Positions 55,340-64,000 of a stretch of DNA of 64,000 nt are shown here, piece by piece; position 1 is the stretch's first letter; each line of letters begins with the position of its first letter. Location: assembly GCF_028023875.1 (NCBI RefSeq), contig NZ_JAQIPB010000006.1, positions 310,001 to 374,000 of the forward strand, read 5' to 3'. A program made the position numbers and the translations under genes. Under the pieces are notes generated by a model. That model saw only the letters and a program-made list of their open reading frames with translations. It was not told where the DNA came from and ran no database searches. This stretch comes from Xenophilus arseniciresistens. Lineage in GTDB: Bacteria > Pseudomonadota > Gammaproteobacteria > Burkholderiales > Burkholderiaceae_C.

Positions 55340-58300
55340 TGGCCGGCGGCAGCAGCGGGCAGGGCGGCGGCTTCAACCTGTCGAAATGGGCGCTGGACCA
55401 CGGGCCGCTGACGCGCTACCTGATGGCCGTGCTGATGGTGCTGGGCATCGCGGCCTACTTCCAGCTCGGACAGGACGAGGACCCGCCCTTCACCTTCAGG
55501 GCCATGGTGGTGCGCACCTACTGGCCCGGCGCCACCGCGCAGCAGGTGGCCGAGCAGGTCACCGACAGGATCGAGCGCACGCTGCAGGAAGTGCCCTATG
55601 CGGACAAGATCCGCAGCTATTCCAAGCCCGGCGAGTCGCAGGTCATCTTCGAGATCAAGGACATCTCCAGGCCGGCCGAGGTGCCGCAGGTCTGGTACAC
55701 GGTGCGCAAGAAGATCGGCGACATCCGTGCCACCCTGCCGCAGAACATCCAGGGCCCTTTCTTCAATGACGAGTTCGGCGATGTCTACGGCGTGATCTAC
55801 GCGTTGCAGGGCGATGGCTACAGCTACGCCGAACTCAAGCACTTTGCCGACGACGTGCGCCAGCGGCTGCTGCGCGTCAAGGATGTGGCCAAGGTCGAGC
55901 AGTTCGGCGTGCAGGACGAAAAGATCTGGGTCGAGGTCTCGCACAAGCGCCTGGCGCAGATGGGGCTGGACTTCAACCAGGTGCTGCAGCAGTTGGGCGC
56001 GCAGAACGCGGTCGAAAGCGCGGGCACCATCCAGTCGCCGCAGGACGTGGTGCAGGTGCGCGTGGGCGGGCAGTTCAACGACGTGGAGCAACTGCGGGCC
56101 ATGCCGATCCGCGGCAGCTCGGGCCTGCAGCTGAGGCTGGGCGACATCGCCGAGATCCGGCGCGGCTATGTGGACCCGCCGGGCGTGAAGGTGCGCTTCC
56201 AGGGCCAGGAGACCATCGCGCTGGGCATCTCGATGGCCAAGGGCGGCGACATCATCGGGCTGGGCAAGGCCCTGCGCGAGGCCACGGCGGCCATCGAGAA
56301 GACGCTGCCCGCCGGCCTGACGCTGGCCCAGGTGCAGGACCAGCCGGCCTCCGTTGCGGCCTCGGTCAACGAATTCGTCAAGGTGCTGATCGAGGCCGTG
56401 GTCATCGTGCTGGCCGTGAGCTTCGTCTCGCTGGGCCTGCACAAGGGCGGGCGCAACAAGCTTCTGGGCGGCTGGTACATCGACTACCGGCCCGGGCTGG
56501 TGGTGGGCATCACCATTCCGCTGGTGCTGGCCGTCACCTTCCTGGCCATGCACTATTTCGGCATCGGGCTGCACAAGGTGTCGCTGGGCTCGCTGATCAT
56601 CGCGCTGGGCCTGCTGGTGGACGACGCCATCATTGCGGTGGAGATGATGGTGCGCAAGATGGAGGAGGGCTACGACAAGGTGCGGGCCGCCACCTTCGCC
56701 TACGACGTGACGGCCAAGCCCATGCTCACGGGCACCCTGATCACGGCCGCGGGCTTCCTGCCCATCGGCATCGCCAAGTCGGTGACGGGCGAATACACCT
56801 TCGCCATCTTCGCGGTGACGGTGATCGCGCTGGTGCTGTCGTGGATCGTCTCGGTGTACTTCGTGCCCTACCTGGGCACCTTGCTGCTCAAGGTCAAGCC
56901 GCACCCTGCACCGCCCGGGCTGACGGGCGAGACCGTCGATGCGCAGCCTTCCGGCGTCGAGGCTTCTTCGCCGCATGAGCTTTTCGATTCGCCCTTCTAC
57001 AAGCGCTTTCGCCGCACGGTGGGCTGGTGCGTGGACCACCGCTGGCTCACCATTGCCGCCACGGTCGCGATCTTCGGCCTGGGTGTGCTGGGCATGACGC
57101 GCGTGCAGCAGCAGTTCTTCCCCGACTCCAGCCGGCCCGAGATCATGGTCGACCTGTGGTTCCCCGAAGGCACGTCGCAGCCGGCCAACGACGCGGTGGC
57201 CCGGCGGCTGGAACAACGCCTCATGGGCACCGAGGGCGTGGTGAGCGTGGCCAGCTGGATCGGCTCGGGCACGCCGCGCTTCTACCTGCCGCTGGACCAG
57301 GTCTTTCCGCAGAGCAATGTCTCGCAGTTCATCGTGCTGGCGCAGGACCTGCCCACGCGCGAGCGGCTGCGGCGCGAACTGCGCACGGTGCTGGCGCAGG
57401 AGTTCCCCGAGGCGCGCGGCCGGGTGAAGCTGCTGCCCAACGGCCCGCCGGTGCCCTATCCCGTGATGTTCCGCGTGGTGGGCGACGACCCGGCGCGGCT
57501 GCGCCAGCATGCAGACGAGGTCAAGGCCCTGGTGCGCCAGAACCCGGCCATGATCGGCACCAACGACAACTGGAACGAATCGGTCAAGGCCGTGCGGCTG
57601 GAGGTGGACCAGGCGAAGGCGCGCGCGCTGGGCCTGAGCAGCCAGGCCATCGCCCAGGCGTCGCGCACGCTGTTCACGGGCACCACCATCGGCCAGTACC
57701 GCGAGCAGGACAAGCTGATCGACATCGTGCTGCGCCAGTCGCCCGACGAGCGCGGCGAGATCTCGGACATCGCCAATGCCTATGTCACCACGGCCACCGG
57801 CCGCGCCATTCCGCTGACGCAGATCGCGCGCCCGGTCCTGGGCTGGGAGCCCGGCGTGATGTGGCGCTGGAACCGCAACTATGCGGTGACGGTGCAGGGC
57901 GACATCGCCGAAGGCCTGCAGGGCGCGACCGTGACGGCCCAGTTGCTGCCGGGGCTGCGCGAGCTCGAGGCGCGCTGGCATGCGGCTGGCGAAACCGGCT
58001 ACCGCATCGAGGTGGCCGGCGCGGTGGAAGAAAGCAGCAAGGGTTCGTCCTCCATCGTGGCGGGTGTGCCCATCATGCTGTTCGTGGTCTTCACCTTGCT
58101 GATGCTGCAACTGCACAGCTTCAGCCGGGCGCTGCTGGTCTTCCTGACCGGGCCGCTGGGCATCGCGGGCGTGGCCGCAGCGCTGCTGCTGCTCAACCGG
58201 CCCTTCGGCTTCGTGGCGCTGCTCGGGGTGATCGCGCTCATGGGCATGATCCAGCGCAACTCCGTGATCCTGATCGACCAGATCGAGACCGACCGTGCGG

Positions 58301-58602
58301 CCGGCGTGCCGGCGCGCGACGCCATCATCGAATCCACGGTGCGGCGTCTGCGGCCCATCGTGCTCACGGCCGCGGCCGCGGTGCTGGCCATGATCCCGCT
58401 GTCGCGCAGCGTGTTCTGGGGCCCCATGGCCGTGGCCATCATGGGCGGGTTGATCGTCGCCACGGTGCTCACTCTGCTGGCGCTGCCGGCCATGTACGCG
58501 GCGGCCTTTGGCGTGTCCGGCGCATCGCAGGGGCCGGACAGGGCGCCGCGGCTGCGCTGGTTCAAGGAAAAGGGCGTTCGCGGTGAAGCCGCCAGCCGGT
58601 GA
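55339..58602 (+). CDS. RND efflux pump, inner-membrane transporter
   Basis: This 1087-aa permease is slightly longer than usual because of an insertion after the first membrane half (VKPHPAPPGLTGETVDAQPS). It begins MAGGSSGQGGGFNLSKWALD, then TM1 and QDEDPPFTFRAMVVRTYWPG. The TM4 relay GLLVDDAIIAVEMMVRKM carries the two aspartates, and the second half has LLGVIALMGMIQRNSVILID. It is translationally coupled to the adaptor gene and followed by a terminator. It is only distantly like the pump at 3240-6362. The substrate is unknown. Confidence 0.93.
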   Translation: MAGGSSGQGGGFNLSKWALDHGPLTRYLMAVLMVLGIAAYFQLGQDEDPPFTFRAMVVRTYWPGATAQQVAEQVTDRIERTLQEVPYADKIRSYSKPGESQVIFEIKDISRPAEVPQVWYTVRKKIGDIRATLPQNIQGPFFNDEFGDVYGVIYALQGDGYSYAELKHFADDVRQRLLRVKDVAKVEQFGVQDEKIWVEVSHKRLAQMGLDFNQVLQQLGAQNAVESAGTIQSPQDVVQVRVGGQFNDVEQLRAMPIRGSSGLQLRLGDIAEIRRGYVDPPGVKVRFQGQETIALGISMAKGGDIIGLGKALREATAAIEKTLPAGLTLAQVQDQPASVAASVNEFVKVLIEAVVIVLAVSFVSLGLHKGGRNKLLGGWYIDYRPGLVVGITIPLVLAVTFLAMHYFGIGLHKVSLGSLIIALGLLVDDAIIAVEMMVRKMEEGYDKVRAATFAYDVTAKPMLTGTLITAAGFLPIGIAKSVTGEYTFAIFAVTVIALVLSWIVSVYFVPYLGTLLLKVKPHPAPPGLTGETVDAQPSGVEASSPHELFDSPFYKRFRRTVGWCVDHRWLTIAATVAIFGLGVLGMTRVQQQFFPDSSRPEIMVDLWFPEGTSQPANDAVARRLEQRLMGTEGVVSVASWIGSGTPRFYLPLDQVFPQSNVSQFIVLAQDLPTRERLRRELRTVLAQEFPEARGRVKLLPNGPPVPYPVMFRVVGDDPARLRQHADEVKALVRQNPAMIGTNDNWNESVKAVRLEVDQAKARALGLSSQAIAQASRTLFTGTTIGQYREQDKLIDIVLRQSPDERGEISDIANAYVTTATGRAIPLTQIARPVLGWEPGVMWRWNRNYAVTVQGDIAEGLQGATVTAQLLPGLRELEARWHAAGETGYRIEVAGAVEESSKGSSSIVAGVPIMLFVVFTLLMLQLHSFSRALLVFLTGPLGIAGVAAALLLLNRPFGFVALLGVIALMGMIQRNSVILIDQIETDRAAGVPARDAIIESTVRRLRPIVLTAAAAVLAMIPLSRSVFWGPMAVAIMGGLIVATVLTLLALPAMYAAAFGVSGASQGPDRAPRLRWFKEKGVRGEAASR

Positions 58603-58643
58603 GCCCCGTTTTACGCACTAAAATGCGCGGTTGACCGATTTCG

Positions 58644-58674
58644 ACGGGCGGTCCCCATCGGGCCGCCCGTTTTC
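58644..58674 (+). terminator. Terminator after the second RND operon
   Basis: ACGGGCGGTCCC pairs with GGGCCGCCCGT, followed by TTTTCG (from 58670). It separates the efflux operon from the tRNA gene. Confidence 0.75.
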
Positions 58675-58689
58675 GTTTCCATCGACGTT

Positions 58690-58776
58690 GCGCGGGTGGC
58701 GAAATTGGTAGACGCACCAGGTTTAGGTCCTGACGCCAGCAATGGTGTGGGGGTTCGAGTCCCCCCCCGCGCACCA
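58690..58776 (+). tRNA. tRNA-Leu, anticodon UAG
   Basis: The 87-nt gene begins GCGCGGGTGGCGAAATTGG, pairing with CCCGCGC before an encoded ACCA end. The anticodon loop TTTAGGT (58722-58728) gives anticodon TAG (58724-58726), which reads CUA and other CUN leucine codons. A long variable arm (class II) and the T-loop TTCGAGT are present. It sits 24 bp upstream of tig, a common arrangement in this group. Confidence 0.96.
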
Positions 58777-58800
58777 GCGATCTTCATAAGGATTAGACAC

Positions 58801-60114
58801 ATGACCGTGAATGTTGAAACGCTCGAGAAGCTCGAACGCAAGATCACTCTGACGCTGCCCGTCGACACCATCAAGAACGAAGTCGACACGCGCCTCAAGC
58901 GCCTGGCCCGCACCGTCAAGATGGACGGCTTCCGTCCCGGCAAGGTGCCGATGACGGTGGTGGCCCAGCGCTACGGCTTCTCGGTGCAGTACGAAGTGGT
59001 GAACGACAAGGTCGGTGAGGCCTTCTCGCAGGCCGCCAACGAAGCCAAGCTGCGCGTGGCCGGTCAGCCCACGATCACCGAGAAGGACGGCGCACCTGAA
59101 GGCCAACTGGCCTTCGACGCGGTGTTCGAAGTCTTCCCCGAAGTCAAGGTCAAGGACCTGGCCGAGGCCGAGATCGAGCGCGCTTCTGCCGAGGTGAGCG
59201 ACGAGGCCATCGACCGCACGCTGGACATCCTGCGCAAGCAGCGCCGCACCTTCGCGCAGCGCGCCCAGGATGCCGCCGCCGAAGACGGCGACCGCGTGAC
59301 CGTGGACTTCGAAGGCAAGATCGATGGCGAACCCTTCGAAGGCGGCAAGGCTGCCGACTTCCAGTTCGTGGTCGGCGAAGGCCAGATGCTCAAGGAATTC
59401 GAAGACGCCGTGCGCGGCATGAAGGCAGGCGACAGCCGCACCTTCCCGCTGGCCTTCCCGGCCGACTACCACGGCAAGGACGTGGCCGGCAAGACGGCCG
59501 ACTTCCTGGTCACCGTCAAGAAGATCGAAGCCTCGCACCTGCCCGAAGTGAACGAAGCCCTGGCCAAGTCGCTGGGCATCGCCGAAGGCACGGTGGAAGC
59601 CCTGCGCGCCGACATCCGCAAGAACCTCGAGCGCGAAGTCAAGTTCCGCCTGCTGGCGCGCAACAAGAACGCCGTGATGGATGCGCTGATCGCCAATGCC
59701 GAGCTGGACCTGCCCAAGTCCACCGTGCAGGCCGAGATCGACCGCATGGTCGAAGGCGCCCGTGCCGAGTTGAAGCAGCGCGGCATCAAGGACGCCGACA
59801 AGGCGCCGATCCCCGCCGACATCTTCCGCGAGCAGGCCGAGCGCCGCGTGCGCCTGGGCCTGGTGGTGGCCGAGGTGGTGCGCGCCAATGAACTGCAGGC
59901 CAAGCCCGAGCAGATCAAGTCGCACATCGAAGAGCTGGCTGCCAGCTACGAGAAGCCGGCCGACGTGGTGCGCTGGTATTACGGCGACAACCGCCGCCTG
60001 GCCGAAGTCGAAGCCGTGGTGATCGAGAACAACGTCACCGACTACGTGCTGGGCAAGGCCAAGGTCAGCGACAAGACCCTGTCCTTCGACGACCTGATGG
60101 CTCAGCAGGCCTGA
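58801..60114 (+). CDS. tig: Trigger factor
   Basis: This 437-aa ribosome-bound chaperone and peptidyl-prolyl isomerase helps nascent proteins fold. The N-terminal ribosome-docking domain holds the signature GFRPGKVP. The FKBP-like domain follows (DGDRVTVDFEGKIDGEPFEG, GEGQMLKEFEDAVRGMKAGD), and the C-terminal helical arms complete it. ATG 58801 begins MTVNVETLEKLERKITLTLP. It heads the usual tig-clpP-clpX-lon proteostasis row, and a hairpin terminator follows. Confidence 0.98.
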   Translation: MTVNVETLEKLERKITLTLPVDTIKNEVDTRLKRLARTVKMDGFRPGKVPMTVVAQRYGFSVQYEVVNDKVGEAFSQAANEAKLRVAGQPTITEKDGAPEGQLAFDAVFEVFPEVKVKDLAEAEIERASAEVSDEAIDRTLDILRKQRRTFAQRAQDAAAEDGDRVTVDFEGKIDGEPFEGGKAADFQFVVGEGQMLKEFEDAVRGMKAGDSRTFPLAFPADYHGKDVAGKTADFLVTVKKIEASHLPEVNEALAKSLGIAEGTVEALRADIRKNLEREVKFRLLARNKNAVMDALIANAELDLPKSTVQAEIDRMVEGARAELKQRGIKDADKAPIPADIFREQAERRVRLGLVVAEVVRANELQAKPEQIKSHIEELAASYEKPADVVRWYYGDNRRLAEVEAVVIENNVTDYVLGKAKVSDKTLSFDDLMAQQA

Positions 60115-60144
60115 TCATCCAGCAGGCATAGCTGCCGTTCACGG

Positions 60145-60177
60145 TGGGGCTTGTGCCTGGTGGCACAGGCCCCATTT
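60145..60177 (+). terminator. Hairpin terminator after tig, overlapping a sigma-32-like promoter for clpP
   Basis: A 13-bp stem with one wobble (60145-60157 with 60162-60174) is followed by TTTCGTT. The same stretch contains CTTGTGC (60150-60156), 13 bp, then CCCCATTT (60170-60177), the exact heat-shock -10 form with a partial -35. Confidence 0.7.
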
Positions 60178-60227
60178 CGTTAGGACGTACAGTTCAGCTC
60201 ACAGTAGCGGCTCTTCCGGAGAGAAAC

Positions 60228-60836
60228 ATGAGTGCACACGAAACCCAGGCCCTGGGCCTGATCCCGATGGTGATCGAGCAGTCGGGGCGCGGCGAACGCT
60301 CCTTCGACATCTATTCGCGCCTGCTCAAGGAGCGCGTGATCTTCCTGGTCGGCGAAGTGAACGACCAGACCGCCAACCTCGTGGTGGCGCAGCTGCTGTT
60401 CCTGGAAAGCGAAAACCCGGACAAGGACATCTCGCTGTACATCAACTCGCCGGGCGGCAGCGTGACGGCAGGTATGTCGATCTACGACACCATGCAGTTC
60501 ATCAAGCCCGACGTGTCGACCATGTGCCTGGGTTTTGCAGCCAGCATGGGCGCCTTCCTGCTGGCCGCCGGCGCCAAGGGCAAGCGCTATTCGCTGCCCA
60601 ACTCCAAGGTCATGATCCACCAGGTGCTGGGCGGTGCCCGCGGACAGGCGACCGACATCGAGATCCAGGCGCGCGACATCCTGCGCACCAAGGACCAGAT
60701 GAACCGCATCCTGGCCGAACGCACGGGCCAGCCGCTGGAGAAGGTGCGCGCCGACACCGAACGCGACTACTACATGACGGCCGACGAAGCCAAGGAATAC
60801 GGCATCGTCGACCAGGTGATCGCGCAGCGAAGCTGA
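60228..60836 (+). CDS. clpP: ATP-dependent Clp protease proteolytic subunit
   Basis: This 202-aa serine protease forms the tetradecameric chamber that degrades proteins fed by ClpX or ClpA. The start at 60228 has GGAGAG just upstream. Ser106 lies in [10 protein letters not shown] and His131 in VMIHQ, with the aspartate further on. [20 protein letters not shown] is the oxyanion and handle region. It lies 113 bp after tig and is followed by a terminator before clpX. Confidence 0.98.
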   Translation: MSAHETQALGLIPMVIEQSGRGERSFDIYSRLLKERVIFLVGEVNDQTANLVVAQLLFLESENPDKDISLYINSPGGSVTAGMSIYDTMQFIKPDVSTMCLGFAASMGAFLLAAGAKGKRYSLPNSKVMIHQVLGGARGQATDIEIQARDILRTKDQMNRILAERTGQPLEKVRADTERDYYMTADEAKEYGIVDQVIAQRS

Positions 60837-60886
60837 CGCCGGGCAGGTCGCAGGCCTTGCGGCCTATGGCCTCGGCCCGTCGGGTG

Positions 60887-60919
60887 ACGGCGTTTTCCCG
60901 TGCGGAAAGCGCCGTTTTG
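60887..60919 (+). terminator. Terminator between clpP and clpX
   Basis: ACGGCGTTTTCC (60887-60898) pairs with GGAAAGCGCCGT (60904-60915) with one wobble, followed by TTTTGCTTT. It makes a separate clpX promoter likely. Confidence 0.8.
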
Positions 60920-60961
60920 CTTTAGTTATCATTGATTGATTCCCCTGTAGAGGCATTGTCC

Positions 60962-62233
<1,272 letters not shown>

Positions 62234-62318
62234 GCGAGGCCCGCGCGGCGAGCCCCGATTTGACCCTGCTGCCTTCGCGTGCTGTGGGCACGCGTGTGGA
62301 TGACGGACGGCGCGATGC

Positions 62319-62346
62319 CTTGAAAATCGCGCCGGGCCGCTCATCT
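62319..62346 (+). promoter_or_regulatory. Sigma-32 (heat-shock) promoter of lon
   Basis: CTTGAAA (62319-62325) is the exact -35 consensus. GCTCATCT (62339-62346) follows after 13 bp and matches five of the seven fixed bases of CCCCATNT. The start would be near 62352, about 22 nt before the lon ATG. Confidence 0.75.
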
Positions 62347-62373
62347 GTGTAGCGTCTTTCCTGAAGGATTTTC

Positions 62374-64000
62374 ATGTCCGGTCACAAGCCTTTGCCACCC
62401 GAACCCCTGGACCTGCCGCTGTTGCCCCTGCGCGACGTGGTGGTGTTCCCGCACATGGTGATTCCGCTGTTCGTCGGCCGCCCCAAGAGCATCAAGGCCC
62501 TGGAGCTGGCGATGGAAGCCGAGCGCCGCATCATGCTGGTGGCGCAGAAGGCCGCCGCCAAGGACGAGCCCGCCGTGGACGACATGTTCGAAGTCGGCTG
62601 CGTCTCCACGATCCTGCAGATGCTCAAGCTGCCCGACGGCACCGTGAAGGTGCTGGTGGAAGGCCAGCAGCGCGCCAGCGTACAGCACATCGAGGACGCC
62701 CAGACCCACTTCACCGCCACCGTGCTGCCGCTGGAGCAGGCCGCGGGCGTCGACCTGACCGAGGTCGAGGCGCTGCGCCGCGCCGTGATGCAGCAGTTCG
62801 ACCAGTACGTCAAGCTCAACAAGAAGATCCCGCCCGAGATCCTCACGTCCATCTCCAGCATCGACGACCCCGGCCGGCTGGCCGACACCATCGCGGCGCA
62901 TCTGCCGCTGAAGCTGGACAACAAGCAGGCCGTGCTGGACCTCTCCGAGGTGAAGGCGCGCCTGGAGAACCTGTTCGCGCAGCTCGAGCGCGAGGTCGAC
63001 ATCCTCAACGTCGACAAGAAGATCCGCGGCCGCGTGAAGCGCCAGATGGAGAAGAACCAGCGCGACTTCTACCTCAACGAGCAGGTCAAGGCGATCCAGA
63101 AGGAGCTGGGCGAAGGCGAAGAGGGCGCCGACATCGAGGAAATCGAGAAGAAGATCCTCGCGGCCAAGATGCCCAAGGACGCGCGCAAGAAGGCCGACAG
63201 CGAGCTCAAGAAGCTCAAGCTGATGTCGCCCATGTCAGCAGAGGCCACCGTGGTGCGCAACTACATCGACGTGCTGGTGGGGCTGCCCTGGGCCAAGAAG
63301 ACCAAGATCAAACACGACCTGGCCAACGCCGAGGGGGTGCTCAACGAAGACCACTTCGGCCTTGAGAAGGTCAAGGACCGCATCCTCGAGTACCTCGCGG
63401 TGCAGCAGCGCGTGGACAAGGTCAAGGCACCGATCCTGTGCCTGGTCGGGCCGCCGGGCGTGGGCAAGACCTCGCTGGGCCAGTCCATCGCCAAGGCGAC
63501 GGGGCGCAAGTACGTGCGCATGGCGCTGGGCGGCATGCGCGACGAGGCCGAGATCCGCGGTCACCGTCGCACCTACATCGGCGCGCTGCCGGGCAAGGTG
63601 CTGCAGAGCCTGAACAAGGTGGGCACGCGCAATCCGCTGTTCCTGCTCGATGAGATCGACAAGCTGGGCACGGATTTCCGCGGCGACCCGTCTTCGGCGC
63701 TGCTGGAGGTGCTGGATCCGGAGCAGAACCACACCTTCGCCGACCACTACGTCGAGGTCGACTTCGACCTTTCCGACGTGATGTTCGTGGCCACCTCGAA
63801 CTCGATGAACATTCCGCCAGCGCTGCTGGACCGGATGGAAGTGATCCGCCTGTCGGGCTACACCGAGGACGAGAAGACCAGCATTGCGCTGAAGTACCTG
63901 CTGCCCAAGCAGATGGAGAACAACGGCGTCAAGAATGAGGAGCTGCACGTCAGTGAAGACGCGGTGCGCGACATCGTGCGCTACTACACGCGTGAGGCCG
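62374..64000 (+). CDS. lon: ATP-dependent protease Lon, 3' end cut off
   Basis: The visible 542 codons start at ATG 62374 with AAGGA upstream (from 62364). Lon degrades misfolded and regulatory proteins. The N-terminal substrate domain begins [20 protein letters not shown], and a long coiled-coil segment follows ([20 protein letters not shown]). The AAA+ part has Walker A GPPGVGKT (residues 359-366), [20 protein letters not shown] and Walker [12 protein letters not shown]. The Ser-Lys protease domain lies outside the window, so completeness cannot be judged. It is probably heat-inducible from the promoter at 62319-62346. Confidence 0.97.
   Translation, partial: MSGHKPLPPEPLDLPLLPLRDVVVFPHMVIPLFVGRPKSIKALELAMEAERRIMLVAQKAAAKDEPAVDDMFEVGCVSTILQMLKLPDGTVKVLVEGQQRASVQHIEDAQTHFTATVLPLEQAAGVDLTEVEALRRAVMQQFDQYVKLNKKIPPEILTSISSIDDPGRLADTIAAHLPLKLDNKQAVLDLSEVKARLENLFAQLEREVDILNVDKKIRGRVKRQMEKNQRDFYLNEQVKAIQKELGEGEEGADIEEIEKKILAAKMPKDARKKADSELKKLKLMSPMSAEATVVRNYIDVLVGLPWAKKTKIKHDLANAEGVLNEDHFGLEKVKDRILEYLAVQQRVDKVKAPILCLVGPPGVGKTSLGQSIAKATGRKYVRMALGGMRDEAEIRGHRRTYIGALPGKVLQSLNKVGTRNPLFLLDEIDKLGTDFRGDPSSALLEVLDPEQNHTFADHYVEVDFDLSDVMFVATSNSMNIPPALLDRMEVIRLSGYTEDEKTSIALKYLLPKQMENNGVKNEELHVSEDAVRDIVRYYTREA

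Noticed and set aside
58690-58800. Trigger-factor frame extended upstream across the tRNA gene
   Set aside because: The tRNA is complete and trigger factor starts naturally at 58801.

Overview
The window looks like a chromosomal segment of a GC-rich betaproteobacterium of the Burkholderiales, most likely Comamonadaceae. The reasons are the Bug-type tricarboxylate receptors, the tRNA-Leu/tig/clpP/clpX/lon order, the hpnCDE squalene genes and the YiaAB, DUF2145 and DUF4197 proteins. This placement is inferred from gene content and codon use; no rRNA gene is present. I see no insertion sequence, CRISPR array or prophage.

Layout. Positions 1-2749 hold two Bug-type extracytoplasmic receptors, the first cut by the window edge, flanking a periplasmic-binding-fold protein without a signal peptide. 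Positions 3240-10004 (minus strand) are a tetR-OMF-adaptor-RND efflux operon, followed by a 530-bp AT-rich control region with paired operator-like repeats. Positions 10535-34576 form a 24-kb, same-strand locus of five secreted proteins: a small DUF11-like protein, a 976-aa DUF11 protein, a ~2540-aa DUF11/Ig/beta-barrel/OmpA protein, and two large proteins (2247 and ~1910 aa) built from a length-invariant 117-aa (351-bp) module and a shared 1191-bp 3' block. This is the best candidate for an undescribed surface or secretion system.

Positions 34630-45450 look like a sigma-54-controlled catabolic island: a PAS/AAA+/Fis enhancer-binding protein, an NTF2-like/SDR fusion with a divergent HxlR regulator, then an ABC importer operon (receptor, two ATPases, two permeases) with a secreted polyhydroxybutyrate-depolymerase-like esterase after the receptor gene and an alpha/beta hydrolase at the end. 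A near-consensus -24/-12 promoter lies just upstream of the receptor gene, with a palindromic enhancer-like site about 110 bp before it. The simplest reading is extracellular polyester or oligoester cleavage, import of the products and intracellular hydrolysis.

Positions 45394-53994 are mostly housekeeping: DUF2145, a small secreted protein, YiaAB, a CxxC protein split by an in-frame amber codon, ferrochelatase, a HAD phosphatase, DUF4197, an SH3 protein, and hpnE-hpnD-hpnC for squalene synthesis. Positions 54070-58602 carry a second RND adaptor/pump pair with a promoter overlapped by a TetR-type palindrome. The window ends with tRNA-Leu(UAG), tig, clpP, clpX and a truncated lon; sigma-32-like promoters can be seen before lon and, less clearly, before clpP.
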